Assembly: GCA_039793685.1 (NCBI GenBank)
Contig: JBDRAL010000061.1
Location: 1 to 64,000, forward strand
Direction of reading: 5' to 3'
Origin: JAAFHI01 sp039793685
GTDB taxonomy: Bacteria; Acidobacteriota; Blastocatellia; Chloracidobacteriales; Chloracidobacteriaceae
DNA: 64,000 nucleotides
The position numbers were made by a program, and so were the translations under genes. The notes beneath the pieces are model-generated. The model was given only the letters and a program-made list of their open reading frames with translations. It did not search any database and was not told the origin of the DNA. How positions within the stretch are numbered: the stretch's first letter is position 1; every line of letters begins with the position of its first letter. This document shows positions 26,848 to 36,142 of the stretch, one piece after another.

Positions 26848-28509
26848 ATGTCTTTTTCATCGCTTTCGACCATCACCGCCCCGCGCGGAACCGCCCTCAG
26901 TTGCAAAGGCTGGCATCAGGAAGCCGCCATGCGGATGCTGATGAACAACCTCGACCCGGACGTGGCCGAACGGCCCTCGGAACTCGTCGTCTACGGCGGA
27001 ACCGGCAAGGCCGCCCGCAATTGGGACTGCTTCAACGCCATCGTCAACACCCTCAAACGCCTCGAAAACGACGAAACGCTGCTCGTTCAGAGCGGAAAAC
27101 CGGTCGGCGTGTTTCGCACTCACGAGGAAGCGCCGCGCGTCCTGATTGCAAACTCAAACCTCGTGCCCCGCTGGGGAACGTGGGACGAATTTCGCCGCCT
27201 TGAAGCCCTCGGTCTCACGATGTACGGCCAGATGACCGCCGGTTCGTGGATTTACATCGGCTCGCAGGGAATTTTGCAGGGAACTTATGAAACGTTCGCC
27301 GAGTGCGCCCGCAAACATTTCGGCGGGACGCTCGAAGGACGGCTCGTCGTCACCGCCGGACTCGGCGGGATGGGCGGCGCGCAACCGCTCGCGGCCACGA
27401 TGAACGGCGCGGCGTTTCTCGGCATCGACGTCGATCCGAGCCGGATTCAAAAGCGCATCGAAACGGGCTACTGCGACCGGATGACCGATTCGCTCGACGA
27501 GGCGCTCGCGCTCGTCTTCGCCGCGAAGGAAAACCGCGAAGCGCTTTCCGTCGGACTCGTCGGCAACGTCGCCGAAGTGCTGCCGGAACTGGTCCGCCGG
27601 GGCGTCGCGCCGGACGTGCTGACCGATCAGACCTCCGCCCACGACCTGCGGCGCGGTTACATTCCGATTGGAATGACGCTTGAAGCCGCCGCCGAAGCGC
27701 GTGAAAAGGACCCGACGGGCTATGACGACGCGGTTCTCGATTCGATGGTCGCCCACGTCGAAGCCATGCTGGCGCTGCAACGCGCCGGGACGGTGACGTT
27801 CGACTACGGCAACAACCTCCGCGGACAGGTCGCCGACCGGCGCGGCCTCGCCGATGCCTTCGACATTCCCGGATTCGTGCCGGAATACATTCGTCCGCTG
27901 TTCTGCAAGGGCGCCGGGCCGTTCCGCTGGGCTGCACTTTCCGGAAATCCCAATGACATTGCCGTCACGGACGAAGCCGTGCTGGAAACCTTTCCGGAAA
28001 AGGATTCGCTCGCCCGGTGGATTTCAAAAGCGCGGGAAAAGGTTCATTTTCAAGGACTTCCGGCGCGCATCTGCTGGCTCGAATACGGCGAGCGGGCTGA
28101 AATGGGCGCGAAGTTCAACTGGCTCGTGAAAAAAGGGAAGGTCGAAGCGCCAATCGTCATCGGACGCGACCACCTCGATTCCGGCTCGGTCGCCTCGCCG
28201 AACCGCGAAACCGAAGCCATGCGCGACGGTTCGGACGCCATCGCCGATTTCCCGATTCTCAACGCGATGTTGAACACGGCCTGCGGCGCAAGCTGGGTGT
28301 CGCTGCACCACGGCGGCGGGGTCGGCATCGGCTACTCGATGCACGCCGGAATGGTCTGCGTCGCCGACGGGACGGAAATGGGTGACCGGCGACTTCAGCG
28401 GGTGCTGACCGCCGATCCGGGGACGGGCGTGATGCGCCACGCCGACGCCGGGTATGAAGACGCGATTTCCGTGGCCCGCGAGCGCGGGGTTGATCTTCCA
28501 ATGGTTTGA
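26848..28509 (+). CDS. hutU: Urocanate hydratase
   Basis: A 553-residue cytoplasmic enzyme. It hydrates urocanate to imidazolonepropionate using tightly bound NAD+, step two of histidine degradation. Family blocks seen: ELVVYGGTGKAARNWDCF near the N-terminus, MTAGSWIYIGSQGILQGTYE, GRLVVTAGLGGMGGAQPLAA, DQTSAHD and ICWLEYGERA. The ATG at 26848 gives the normal length; the frame extends upstream to 26776 over poor coding sequence. hutI and hutG follow, so this is an operon, but hutH (histidine ammonia-lyase) is not in the window. Confidence 0.96.
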   Translation: MSFSSLSTITAPRGTALSCKGWHQEAAMRMLMNNLDPDVAERPSELVVYGGTGKAARNWDCFNAIVNTLKRLENDETLLVQSGKPVGVFRTHEEAPRVLIANSNLVPRWGTWDEFRRLEALGLTMYGQMTAGSWIYIGSQGILQGTYETFAECARKHFGGTLEGRLVVTAGLGGMGGAQPLAATMNGAAFLGIDVDPSRIQKRIETGYCDRMTDSLDEALALVFAAKENREALSVGLVGNVAEVLPELVRRGVAPDVLTDQTSAHDLRRGYIPIGMTLEAAAEAREKDPTGYDDAVLDSMVAHVEAMLALQRAGTVTFDYGNNLRGQVADRRGLADAFDIPGFVPEYIRPLFCKGAGPFRWAALSGNPNDIAVTDEAVLETFPEKDSLARWISKAREKVHFQGLPARICWLEYGERAEMGAKFNWLVKKGKVEAPIVIGRDHLDSGSVASPNRETEAMRDGSDAIADFPILNAMLNTACGASWVSLHHGGGVGIGYSMHAGMVCVADGTEMGDRRLQRVLTADPGTGVMRHADAGYEDAISVARERGVDLPMV

Positions 28510-28517
28510 TTTTTTCG

Positions 28518-28589
28518 AACGCAAGGTCGCAAAGACGCAAAGACGCCAGGTTTTTTCTTTGCGCCTTCGCGCCTTTGCGTCCTGGCGTT
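28518..28589 (+). repeat. 8-bp tandem arrays forming a hairpin between hutU and hutI
   Basis: Left arm 28518-28550 is built of CGCAAGGT, CGCAAAGA x2, CGCCAGGT. Right arm 28557-28589 is largely its complement (CTTTGCGC ... CCTGGCGTT). The arms are 33 nt each with a 6-T loop, so the hutU-hutI transcript would carry a very stable stem ending 7 bp before the hutI ATG. Confidence 0.85.
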
Positions 28590-28596
28590 CCATCAA

Positions 28597-29814
28597 ATGC
28601 CCTTTCTCAAAAACATCTCCTATCTCTCGACCTGCCGTCCCGAAGGCGGTCAATCCGACATTCATCCGCTCCGGGACGCCGCCGTGGCGTGGCGTGGCGA
28701 CCGTATCGCGTGGGTCGGTCCCGAAGCCGAACTTCCGGCGGAGTTTCAACTTGAAACGAGCTTTGACGCGGGTGGAAAACTCGTCGTGCCGGGGCTGGTG
28801 GATTGCCACACGCATCTGGCATTCGGCGGATGGCGCGGCGACGAGTTTGAACTGAAAATTCAGGGAAAAAGCTATCTCGACCTCGCAAAAGCCGGTGGGG
28901 GAATCGTTTCCACCGTCAAAAAGACGCGCGCCGAGACGGAAGACGCGCTGGTTGAGCGCTGCGTCGGCTTTCTGGACGAGATGGCCCGGCTCGGCGTGAC
29001 GACGGTCGAGGCGAAGTCGGGCTACGGACTGGACCTCGAAAACGAATTGAAACTTTTAAAGGTCTACCGACGGCTCGCCGACCGGCATCCGGTGCGGGTC
29101 GTACCGACCTTTCTCGGCGCGCACGTCGTCCCGGCGGAACACAAGGCCGACCGGGAGGTTTACGTCCGGCACATTCTGGAAGAAATGCTCCCCGCCGTGG
29201 CGGAAGGGAAGCTGGCGCGGTTTTGCGACGTATTTGTCGAGGATTCGGCTTTTTCGCCTGATGAAGCGCGGGCAATTTTCGCCGCCGCCGCGAAACTGGG
29301 GATGCGGGCGAAGGTCCACGCCGATCAGCTTGGTGACGGGGACGGTGCTGCGCTGGCTGCCGAAGTGAAGGCGGTTTCCGCTGAACATCTCGAATATTCA
29401 TCCGATAACGGCATCGGGAAAATGGCGGAAGCCGGGGTGGTGGCGGTGAGTCTGCCGATTGCCACGCTGTATTTGAACCAGCCGCCGCTTCCGGCGCGGA
29501 AATTCATCGCGGCGGGGGTACCGGTGGCGGTCGCGACCGATTTCAATCCGGGAAGCGCTCCGAGTTTCCATCTGCCGATGGCGATGATGCTGGCCTGTAC
29601 GATGCAGCGGATGACGCCTTTTGAAACCTTGAAGGGCGCGACGATCATCGCCGCGCAAGCCATTGGGCTTGAAAAGGAAACCGGTTCAATCGAAGTTGGA
29701 AAGAGAGCGGATTTCGCGGTCATCGACGCCCCCGATCCGAATCACTGGATGTACCACTTCCGCCCGAACGCCTGCGTCCGCACTTTTCTCGGAGGAGAAC
29801 CGTTCGACCGATGA
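28597..29814 (+). CDS. hutI: Imidazolonepropionase
   Basis: 405 residues, an amidohydrolase-superfamily metalloenzyme that opens the imidazolone ring to give N-formimidoyl-L-glutamate. The metal-binding motif is in VDCHTHLAFGG; later ligands are in KVHADQL and in VATDFNPGSAPS. Length is standard. The ATG at 28597 has no good ribosome-binding site and lies just after the 8-bp repeat hairpin, so translation may depend on how that leader folds. It overlaps hutG by four bases (ATGA). Confidence 0.96.
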   Translation: MPFLKNISYLSTCRPEGGQSDIHPLRDAAVAWRGDRIAWVGPEAELPAEFQLETSFDAGGKLVVPGLVDCHTHLAFGGWRGDEFELKIQGKSYLDLAKAGGGIVSTVKKTRAETEDALVERCVGFLDEMARLGVTTVEAKSGYGLDLENELKLLKVYRRLADRHPVRVVPTFLGAHVVPAEHKADREVYVRHILEEMLPAVAEGKLARFCDVFVEDSAFSPDEARAIFAAAAKLGMRAKVHADQLGDGDGAALAAEVKAVSAEHLEYSSDNGIGKMAEAGVVAVSLPIATLYLNQPPLPARKFIAAGVPVAVATDFNPGSAPSFHLPMAMMLACTMQRMTPFETLKGATIIAAQAIGLEKETGSIEVGKRADFAVIDAPDPNHWMYHFRPNACVRTFLGGEPFDR

Positions 29815-30740
29815 AACTCCACGAACGCCTGGAACCTGCTTCAATCGTTCCGCCAACCACTGCTTCCGGCGACCCCCGACTCGGCCAGCTTTTCGGTACG
29901 CAGCCGGAAACTGTTCAAATCATTGGGTTTCCAAGCGACGAGGGCGTGCGTCGCAACGGTGGGCGTCCCGGCGCTGCGCTGGCCCCGGACGCCATTCGGG
30001 CACAGCTTTATAAAATGACGCCCGATCCGCGGCATCCGGAGATGGCCGAACTGGCTCGGTCGGTCCGCGACCTGGGCAATATCCGGATGTCCGGCGACCT
30101 CGAAGCCGATCAGGAATGTCTCGGCCGCATCGTGGCCGGCGGGCTGGAAGCGGGGCGGAAAGTCATCGTCCTCGGGGGAGGGCACGAAACGGCCTACGGT
30201 CACTTTCTGGGCTATGCCAAGGACGGTTTTCCCGTTTGCATCGTCAATTTTGATGCCCACGCCGATGTCCGGGAATTGAAAGAGGGGCTGGGCCACTCCG
30301 GTTCGCCCTTCCGGCAGGCGCTGGAGCATCCTTCGGGAATCTGCCGGTCGTACGATGTGGCCGGTCTGCTGCCGTGGTCGGTGTCGAAAGCACATCTTGA
30401 ATATGTGCTTTCGCGTGGCGGGAAGGCGATTTTCCGCGACGAACTCGATTTGGCGGCCGTTTGCCATCTTTTACATGGACGTTCGGAACGGATTCTGGCG
30501 ACGTTCGACATCGACGCCGTCGAGCAGGCTTCCTCTCCGGGAGTCAGTGCGCCGGGGGCGGGCGGGATGCCGCTTGAACTCTGGCTGGCCGCCGCCGCCG
30601 AGGCGGGGCGTGCGCCGAATGTGCATTCCATCGACATCGTCGAAACCAATCCGAATTTCGATCAGGATTTTCGAACCGCCCGATTGGCGGCGCTGACGGT
30701 CTGGCATTTTCTGCGCGGCCTGACCGAACGCAAACGCTAA
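29811..30740 (+). CDS. hutG: Formimidoylglutamase (arginase/agmatinase family)
   Basis: 309 residues. The ureohydrolase manganese ligands are present in GGGHETAYGH, NFDAHADVR and TFDIDAVEQASSPG. It would split N-formimidoyl-L-glutamate to glutamate and formamide, the last step of the short Hut route. Assignment to HutG rather than another arginase-family member rests on the four-base overlap with hutI and the operon context. Translation is probably coupled to hutI. Confidence 0.9.
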   Translation: MKLHERLEPASIVPPTTASGDPRLGQLFGTQPETVQIIGFPSDEGVRRNGGRPGAALAPDAIRAQLYKMTPDPRHPEMAELARSVRDLGNIRMSGDLEADQECLGRIVAGGLEAGRKVIVLGGGHETAYGHFLGYAKDGFPVCIVNFDAHADVRELKEGLGHSGSPFRQALEHPSGICRSYDVAGLLPWSVSKAHLEYVLSRGGKAIFRDELDLAAVCHLLHGRSERILATFDIDAVEQASSPGVSAPGAGGMPLELWLAAAAEAGRAPNVHSIDIVETNPNFDQDFRTARLAALTVWHFLRGLTERKR

Positions 30741-30850
30741 TCCTTCTTTCGGGGCAGGTTTGACGCGGAATAAAACTGCGTCCATACTCGCGGGAACCCC
30801 GTGATCAGCCTTTTTCCTGTCCAGATTCGTGATTTCCCAAGGGGGATTGC

Positions 30851-32680
30851 GTGAAGCCGACTGCAAAGCGTTCGAAAATCATCTACAACTTTCTGGCCGT
30901 CATCCTGACGCTGGCGATCATACCGCTGGTCGTCGTGGTCTGGCAGTTGGTCAAAATCAGCCGCGACTCGCTGAGTTACAACGAACGCAACGAACAGATT
31001 CGGGTGGTTCTGCTCGTCCAGGCCGAACTTCAGAACTACATTACCGGTCACCGCAACCAGGTCGTGGCGATGGCCCGGACCTATGAAACGGCGGGCGGGT
31101 TGTCCACCCTGCTGGGACAGGAAAAAACCCTGCGTGATCGCAATCTCGCCCGATTTCTGGAAGCGGACCAGAACCTGATTCTCGTCGGGGTCATTCCCTA
31201 CAACGGGGTCGGTAATGAAACCGCGCAACTCATCGGTCAGTGGGATGGCAAGAAAATCACGGATGCCGAGGTTGGAAACACGATCGGCGAGGCCGTCGCC
31301 GGTTTGCGTTCAGCGCCGGAAAAAACGTTCGTCAGCACGCCGCGTTTCATCAAGTCGAGCAACGAATTCGCCATCGTCATCGCCGAACCGTTGCGGAATC
31401 CGACTCTGACCGGCGAGGTCGTGGTGTCAATCGTCAGCCTCGAACCGGTGTTCAATCTGGTCAACGTCACTTCACAAAGCGGGAATCTCGACAACAAGTC
31501 GCTTCTGAAAAGCGGCAGTCGCGTCGTTTTTCTGGTCAACAAGCAGGGGCAGGTGCTGGTGCATCCCGACCGGGCGATGGTCTACGCCCTGACCGACCTC
31601 AGCAACTGGAGCATCGTCGGGAAGTGGAAAGACAACATTCTCGGTCAGAACATCACCGCGCCGCTCGCCGAGCCGTTCGAACTGACGATCGACAAGGAAC
31701 ACTTTTCGATGCTCGGCAGTTGTACGACCGCCCGCATCGCCCCGGACGTCCCGCTGGGCGTTTTTGCCGTCATCAATGAAAAGACCGCCTATTCCTCGGT
31801 CAGCACGATGATCTGGCAGGCGGTGACGGTCAGCGTCATCACCCTCATCGTGGCCGCCGCCGTCGGCTGGATCATGGCCTACCGGATCACCTCGCCGATT
31901 GCGGCGCTGGCGAACGGCGCGCGGGCCATTGCCGGAGGCGATTTCTCAAAGCGGCTCAATCTGCGGACCAACTCGGAAATCGGACAGCTTGCCGAGGACT
32001 TCAACTCGATGGGCGAGCAGGTCCAGCGATATATCAATGACCTGAAGTTCGCCGCGAACGAAAACCGGCAGCTCTTTCTGGGAACGGTTCGGGCGCTGGC
32101 CGAAGCCATCGACGGAAAAGACCCCTACACCCGCGGCCACTCGGAGCGGGTCATGCTGTATTCGGTCCTGATGGCCCAGCACATGGGACTGAACGAGGAT
32201 GAAGTTGAGGACATCCGCATTGCGGCCATTCTGCATGACGTCGGGAAGATCGGTATTGAAGACCGCATCCTCAAGAAGCCGGCGGCGTTGACCGAGGAGG
32301 AATACGCCGTCATGAAGGGCCACCCGCAAAAGGGGGCCATCATCATGTCGCAGATACCGCAGATGAAAAAGTATGTGCCCGGCATGTACTATCATCACGA
32401 ATGTATCGACGGTCGCGGCTATCCGCTTGGATTGAAAGGGGATCAGATTCCCATGATGGCCCGGATCATCAGCGTTGCGGACACGTTTGACGCGATGACG
32501 ACCAACCGGCCGTACCAGCGGGCGATGACGACCGACGTCGCGGTCCAGAAAATCTGGGCGTTTTCGGGGACGCGGTACGATCCGAAGGTGGTTCAGGCGC
32601 TTGAAAATGCGTTGAAGGCGGGGAAGCTGGATGAAGTGATTCACGGCTACCACGAATCGTACGCCGCCGGAAAAGCCTGA
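30851..32680 (+). CDS. HD-GYP phosphodiesterase with extracytoplasmic Cache-type sensor and HAMP
   Basis: 609 residues from the GTG at 30851 (GGGGG 6 nt upstream). Helix 1 (NFLAVILTLAIIPLVVVVW) and helix 2 (TVSVITLIVAAAVGWIMAY, ~318-336) bracket a ~270-residue periplasmic domain of double-Cache type. HAMP is at ~337-397 and HD-GYP at ~420-600, with HSERVMLYS, ILHDVGKIGI, HHECIDGRGYP and SVADTFDAMTTNRPY. The HD and GYP signatures are complete, so cyclic di-GMP hydrolysis is likely. Any ligand is unknown. Confidence 0.93.
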   Translation: MKPTAKRSKIIYNFLAVILTLAIIPLVVVVWQLVKISRDSLSYNERNEQIRVVLLVQAELQNYITGHRNQVVAMARTYETAGGLSTLLGQEKTLRDRNLARFLEADQNLILVGVIPYNGVGNETAQLIGQWDGKKITDAEVGNTIGEAVAGLRSAPEKTFVSTPRFIKSSNEFAIVIAEPLRNPTLTGEVVVSIVSLEPVFNLVNVTSQSGNLDNKSLLKSGSRVVFLVNKQGQVLVHPDRAMVYALTDLSNWSIVGKWKDNILGQNITAPLAEPFELTIDKEHFSMLGSCTTARIAPDVPLGVFAVINEKTAYSSVSTMIWQAVTVSVITLIVAAAVGWIMAYRITSPIAALANGARAIAGGDFSKRLNLRTNSEIGQLAEDFNSMGEQVQRYINDLKFAANENRQLFLGTVRALAEAIDGKDPYTRGHSERVMLYSVLMAQHMGLNEDEVEDIRIAAILHDVGKIGIEDRILKKPAALTEEEYAVMKGHPQKGAIIMSQIPQMKKYVPGMYYHHECIDGRGYPLGLKGDQIPMMARIISVADTFDAMTTNRPYQRAMTTDVAVQKIWAFSGTRYDPKVVQALENALKAGKLDEVIHGYHESYAAGKA

Positions 32681-32763
32681 AACCCACGAATCCGGCAGCG
32701 GCACTCCCGGTTTCGGGAACTCGTCGCGGTTGGCGCTCGTTGGAGAGGCACGAGGTTCAATCA

Positions 32764-34422
32764 ATGAAGAAATTCGGAAATGTGGCATTGGCCTGCGGGC
32801 TGGTCGGTCTCTCCGCCGTCGGCGGAGGGTTGGCGCACCGTTGGCAGCGGAGTGGATACCCGACGGTCAGCGCGGAGTCCAAAACCACGGGGCGGGCCGA
32901 TATTGACCGGTCGATTCGTGAAGCACAGGCCATCGTCATGGAAAGCTACGTTTCCGAGGTGACGCCCGACCGACTGACAAAGGCGTCCATCCAGGGGATG
33001 CTGCGCGTGCTCGATCCGCATTCGAACTACTTTGACAGCAAAGAGTTCCAGGAAATGAAAAGCGAGCAGCACAGCCGTTTTTACGGAATCGGCGTGTCGA
33101 TTGTCCGGCGTAACGAACGGGTGTATGTGATTTCCACCATTGAAGACACGCCTGCCGCGAAGGCCGGTTTGCGGCCCGGCGACGCCATCGTGAAGGTGGA
33201 TGGCGAATCCACGGTTGACTGGTCAACCAGCCAGGTATTGGAAAAGGTTCGGGGGGAGCAGGGCGAGTCCGTCGAAATTACCGTCGAACGCCTCGGCGTT
33301 CCCAAACCGCTGACCTTCAGGATTGTCCGGGATTCCGTCCCGCTTCCGTCCATCCGGATCGCCTTCCTGATTCGGCCCGGCGTTGGCTACATCGGCCTTT
33401 CCGGAGGGTTCAACCACACCACCGAGGACGAACTCCGCTCAGCGCTGACCACCCTCAAGGAAAACGGGATGCGGTCGTTGATTCTCGACCTGCGCGGAAA
33501 TCCCGGAGGTCTGCTCACTCAGGCGGTCGAAGTCTCGAACATTTTTCTGCGACGCGAACAGAAAATCGTGTCGGTCAAGGGGCGGGATGGCCAGAATGGC
33601 GACGAGTCGCGCGATTACAAGGCGAAAAACACCGCGCCCTTCGACAAACCGGTGGTGGTGCTGATTGACCGGGGAACGGCATCCGCGTCCGAAATCGTTG
33701 CCGGCGCGCTTCAGGACCACGACCGGGCAGTCATCGTCGGGGAACAGAGTTTCGGCAAGGGGCTGGTCCAGCGGGTATTTGAACTTCCGTTCGGCTCCGG
33801 GCTGACGCTGACCACGGCGAAGTATTACACGCCGAGCGGTCGTTGCATTCAGCGGTCTTACACGGGGCAATCACTGTACGCCTATTACTCGCACCAGTCG
33901 GAAGACGGGAAGGCATCCGGAGCAGCCTTTTCGACGGATACCGGTCAAAAGGTCTATGGCGGAGGCGGCATCGCGCCGGAAATCTCCGTCAAACGGGCCG
34001 TACAGACACCGATTCAGGTCAAACTTTCCGATGCGACGTTCGAGTTTGCCCGCCAGCTTTCCGCCGGGGTGGTCCCCGGACTGGTTTCCTACCGGGTTGA
34101 AAAAACCGATTTCAGGCATCAATTGAAGGACACCGACGTTCCGGTGAATGACAAGGTTCTGGCAGCCTTCCGTGATTTCCTGAAAACCAGTGACAGGTTC
34201 CGGGCGCTGGAAAATGCCGTGACGCCCAATCTTGAGTTTGTACGCAACCAGATTCGGCAGCATCTGGCGACCGCGGCCTACGGAACGGACGCCGGTTTTG
34301 TGGTCCAGCTTCAGGCCGATGATCAGGTGAACCGGGCGCTCGCGGAGGAAACCCAGAACATGGCCGGCGAATATTTGACACGTTCGCAGGCTGGCCAGCG
34401 AGTGGCGGCTTCCCAGCGGTAA
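32764..34422 (+). CDS. C-terminal processing peptidase, S41 family (CtpA-like)
   Basis: 552 residues from the ATG at 32764 (GAGG 8 nt upstream), with a hydrophobic signal or anchor (VALACGLVGLSAVGGGLA). A PDZ domain at ~105-190 (GLRPGDAIVKVDG) precedes the tail-specific protease domain, with LRGNPGGLLTQAVEVS, the nucleophile in DRGTASASEIVAGAL and the Lys in QSFGKGLVQ. It would trim C-termini of envelope proteins. The C-terminal ~150 residues after APEISVKR are less conserved. A terminator follows at 34449. Confidence 0.93.
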   Translation: MKKFGNVALACGLVGLSAVGGGLAHRWQRSGYPTVSAESKTTGRADIDRSIREAQAIVMESYVSEVTPDRLTKASIQGMLRVLDPHSNYFDSKEFQEMKSEQHSRFYGIGVSIVRRNERVYVISTIEDTPAAKAGLRPGDAIVKVDGESTVDWSTSQVLEKVRGEQGESVEITVERLGVPKPLTFRIVRDSVPLPSIRIAFLIRPGVGYIGLSGGFNHTTEDELRSALTTLKENGMRSLILDLRGNPGGLLTQAVEVSNIFLRREQKIVSVKGRDGQNGDESRDYKAKNTAPFDKPVVVLIDRGTASASEIVAGALQDHDRAVIVGEQSFGKGLVQRVFELPFGSGLTLTTAKYYTPSGRCIQRSYTGQSLYAYYSHQSEDGKASGAAFSTDTGQKVYGGGGIAPEISVKRAVQTPIQVKLSDATFEFARQLSAGVVPGLVSYRVEKTDFRHQLKDTDVPVNDKVLAAFRDFLKTSDRFRALENAVTPNLEFVRNQIRQHLATAAYGTDAGFVVQLQADDQVNRALAEETQNMAGEYLTRSQAGQRVAASQR

Positions 34423-34448
34423 AACCCGCGGGGAAGGCTGGAAAGCGA

Positions 34449-34477
34449 AAAGCACGGCTGAACGGCCGTGCTTTTTT
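34449..34477 (+). terminator. Rho-independent terminator after ctpA-like gene
   Basis: AAGCACGGC (34450-34458) pairs with GCCGTGCTT (34465-34473), followed by a T-run to 34477. Confidence 0.85.
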
Positions 34478-34522
34478 CATTCCCGGTCAGGTGAAAAACG
34501 CGTCAAAACAAATCGCAGGTGG

Positions 34523-34551
34523 TTGGCAACATCGGGGCGTGGTGCTAGTGT
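34523..34551 (+). promoter_or_regulatory. Possible sigma-70-like promoter of the acyl-CoA dehydrogenase gene
   Basis: TTGGCA (34523-34528), a 17-bp spacer, then TAGTGT (34546-34551), about 90 bp upstream of the ATG at 34640. It follows a terminator, so a promoter is expected in this gap. The -10 match is partial. Confidence 0.35.
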
Positions 34552-34639
34552 TTCGTTTTCTTTCTTACCCTTCGCCGGATGTCCGTCCGGCGGTTTGCGC
34601 TCCCCCCGAGCGCCGTCTTCATAGAGGAGAGCCGTTTCC

Positions 34640-35818
34640 ATGGTGAATACCAAGCACGTTGACTACATGAATTTGGACTCGATGTTCAGCACCGAGGAGT
34701 TGCAGGTCCGTGACCTCGCCCGGTCGTTTGTCGAAGAACGTATCCTGCCCGTCATCGAGGATTGCTACGAACAGGGCGTCTACCCGTCGGAACTCATCAA
34801 GCCGATGGGGGAACTGGGCTTTTACGGCTGCAATCTGCCGGAGGAATACGGATGCGCCGGTTTGAACAACATCGCGTACGGCCTGATTACGCAGGAACTC
34901 GAACGCGGTGACTCCGGTGTCCGCAGCTTTGCTTCAGTCCAGAGTTCGCTGGTGATGTACCCGATTTATTCCTTCGGATCGGAAGAACAGAAGCGGAAGT
35001 GGCTTCCCGCGCTCGCCAAGGGCGACAAGATCGGCTGCTTCGGTCTGACCGAACCTGACTTCGGGTCGAATCCGAGCGACATGGTCACACGGGCGGAACG
35101 CACCAAATTCGGCTGGAAACTCAACGGCGCAAAAATGTGGATTACCAACGGGACGGTGGCCGATGTCGCCGTTGTCTGGGCGAAGACCGGCGACGATACC
35201 CGCAGCATTCGCGGTTTCCTCGTCGAGAAGGGAACCAAGGGCTACAGCGCGCCGGAAATCAAGAAGAAGCACTCCCTGCGGGCTTCGATTACTTCGGAAC
35301 TCATTTTCGAGGATTGCGAAATCCCGGAAGAAAATATTCTTCCCGGCGTGGAAGGGCTGCGCGGTCCGCTTTCCTGTCTGAATCAGGCGCGATACGGCAT
35401 CGCGTGGGGCGCAATCGGGTCGGCGATGGCGACCTACACGGCGGCGCTGGAATACTCGCTGTCGCGGATTCAGTTCGGCAAGCCGATTGCCAGCTTCCAG
35501 TTGCAGCAGAAGAAGCTCGCCGAAATGATCACGGAAATCACCAAGGCGCAATTGCTGGCGTTCCAGCTCGGCAAACTGAAGGACGCCGGCAAGGCCACGC
35601 CCGCGCAGATTTCAATGGCGAAGCGCAACAACGTCGCGATGGCCCTCGACGTGGCTCGCGAGGCCCGGACGATCCTTGGTGCCAACGGCATCAGCGCCGA
35701 GTATCCGGTGATGCGCCACATGAACAACCTTGAATCGGTCCTGACCTACGAGGGCACGCACGACATTCACACCCTCATCATCGGAGCCGAAGTCACCGGC
35801 ATTCAGGCTTTCAAGTAA
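34640..35818 (+). CDS. Acyl-CoA dehydrogenase, glutaryl-CoA dehydrogenase-like
   Basis: 392 residues with the FAD-dependent acyl-CoA dehydrogenase fold. Blocks CFGLTEPDFGSNPSDMVTRA, MWITNGTVADVAVVWAKT, SLRASITSELIFEDCEIPEE and LNQARYGIAWG resemble glutaryl-CoA dehydrogenases. The catalytic Glu is in TYEGTHDIHTL near the C-terminus. It would oxidise (and perhaps decarboxylate) glutaryl-CoA in lysine or aromatic degradation, or act on another short acyl-CoA. A GAGGAG ribosome-binding site precedes the ATG. It stands alone between two terminators. Confidence 0.9.
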   Translation: MVNTKHVDYMNLDSMFSTEELQVRDLARSFVEERILPVIEDCYEQGVYPSELIKPMGELGFYGCNLPEEYGCAGLNNIAYGLITQELERGDSGVRSFASVQSSLVMYPIYSFGSEEQKRKWLPALAKGDKIGCFGLTEPDFGSNPSDMVTRAERTKFGWKLNGAKMWITNGTVADVAVVWAKTGDDTRSIRGFLVEKGTKGYSAPEIKKKHSLRASITSELIFEDCEIPEENILPGVEGLRGPLSCLNQARYGIAWGAIGSAMATYTAALEYSLSRIQFGKPIASFQLQQKKLAEMITEITKAQLLAFQLGKLKDAGKATPAQISMAKRNNVAMALDVAREARTILGANGISAEYPVMRHMNNLESVLTYEGTHDIHTLIIGAEVTGIQAFK

Positions 35819-35841
35819 AAGCTTTTTTCTTTTTTGTAATA

Positions 35842-35880
35842 AAAGCCGTCCGAAATTTTTATTTCGGACGGCTTTCTTCT
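35842..35880 (+). terminator. Strong intrinsic terminator after acyl-CoA dehydrogenase
   Basis: A 14-bp perfect stem AAGCCGTCCGAAAT (35843-35856) with ATTTCGGACGGCTT (35861-35874), a 4-T loop and a T-rich tail. Confidence 0.9.
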
Positions 35881-36142
35881 TTTCGGAGAAAATGAATTTA
35901 ATTCCGTTTTTCTGAATTCGTAGCTGGAGTCGGTAAAGAAAAAACGACGTGAGATTCCTTGGGGCATGCCCGGGTTGCCTTGGATTTTGAAAAAAATACC
36001 CGGCTTTTTTCTTCGTCGAGTCAAAGGAAAAAAACGGAACCGGAGGATTTTGAGTGCGTTTGTTCCGCTCATTCGCACAGCCGGATTTCGTGAATTCGGC
36101 GCTTTGACTTTCGGGATAAATCCCCAATCAGGAGTAACAAAA

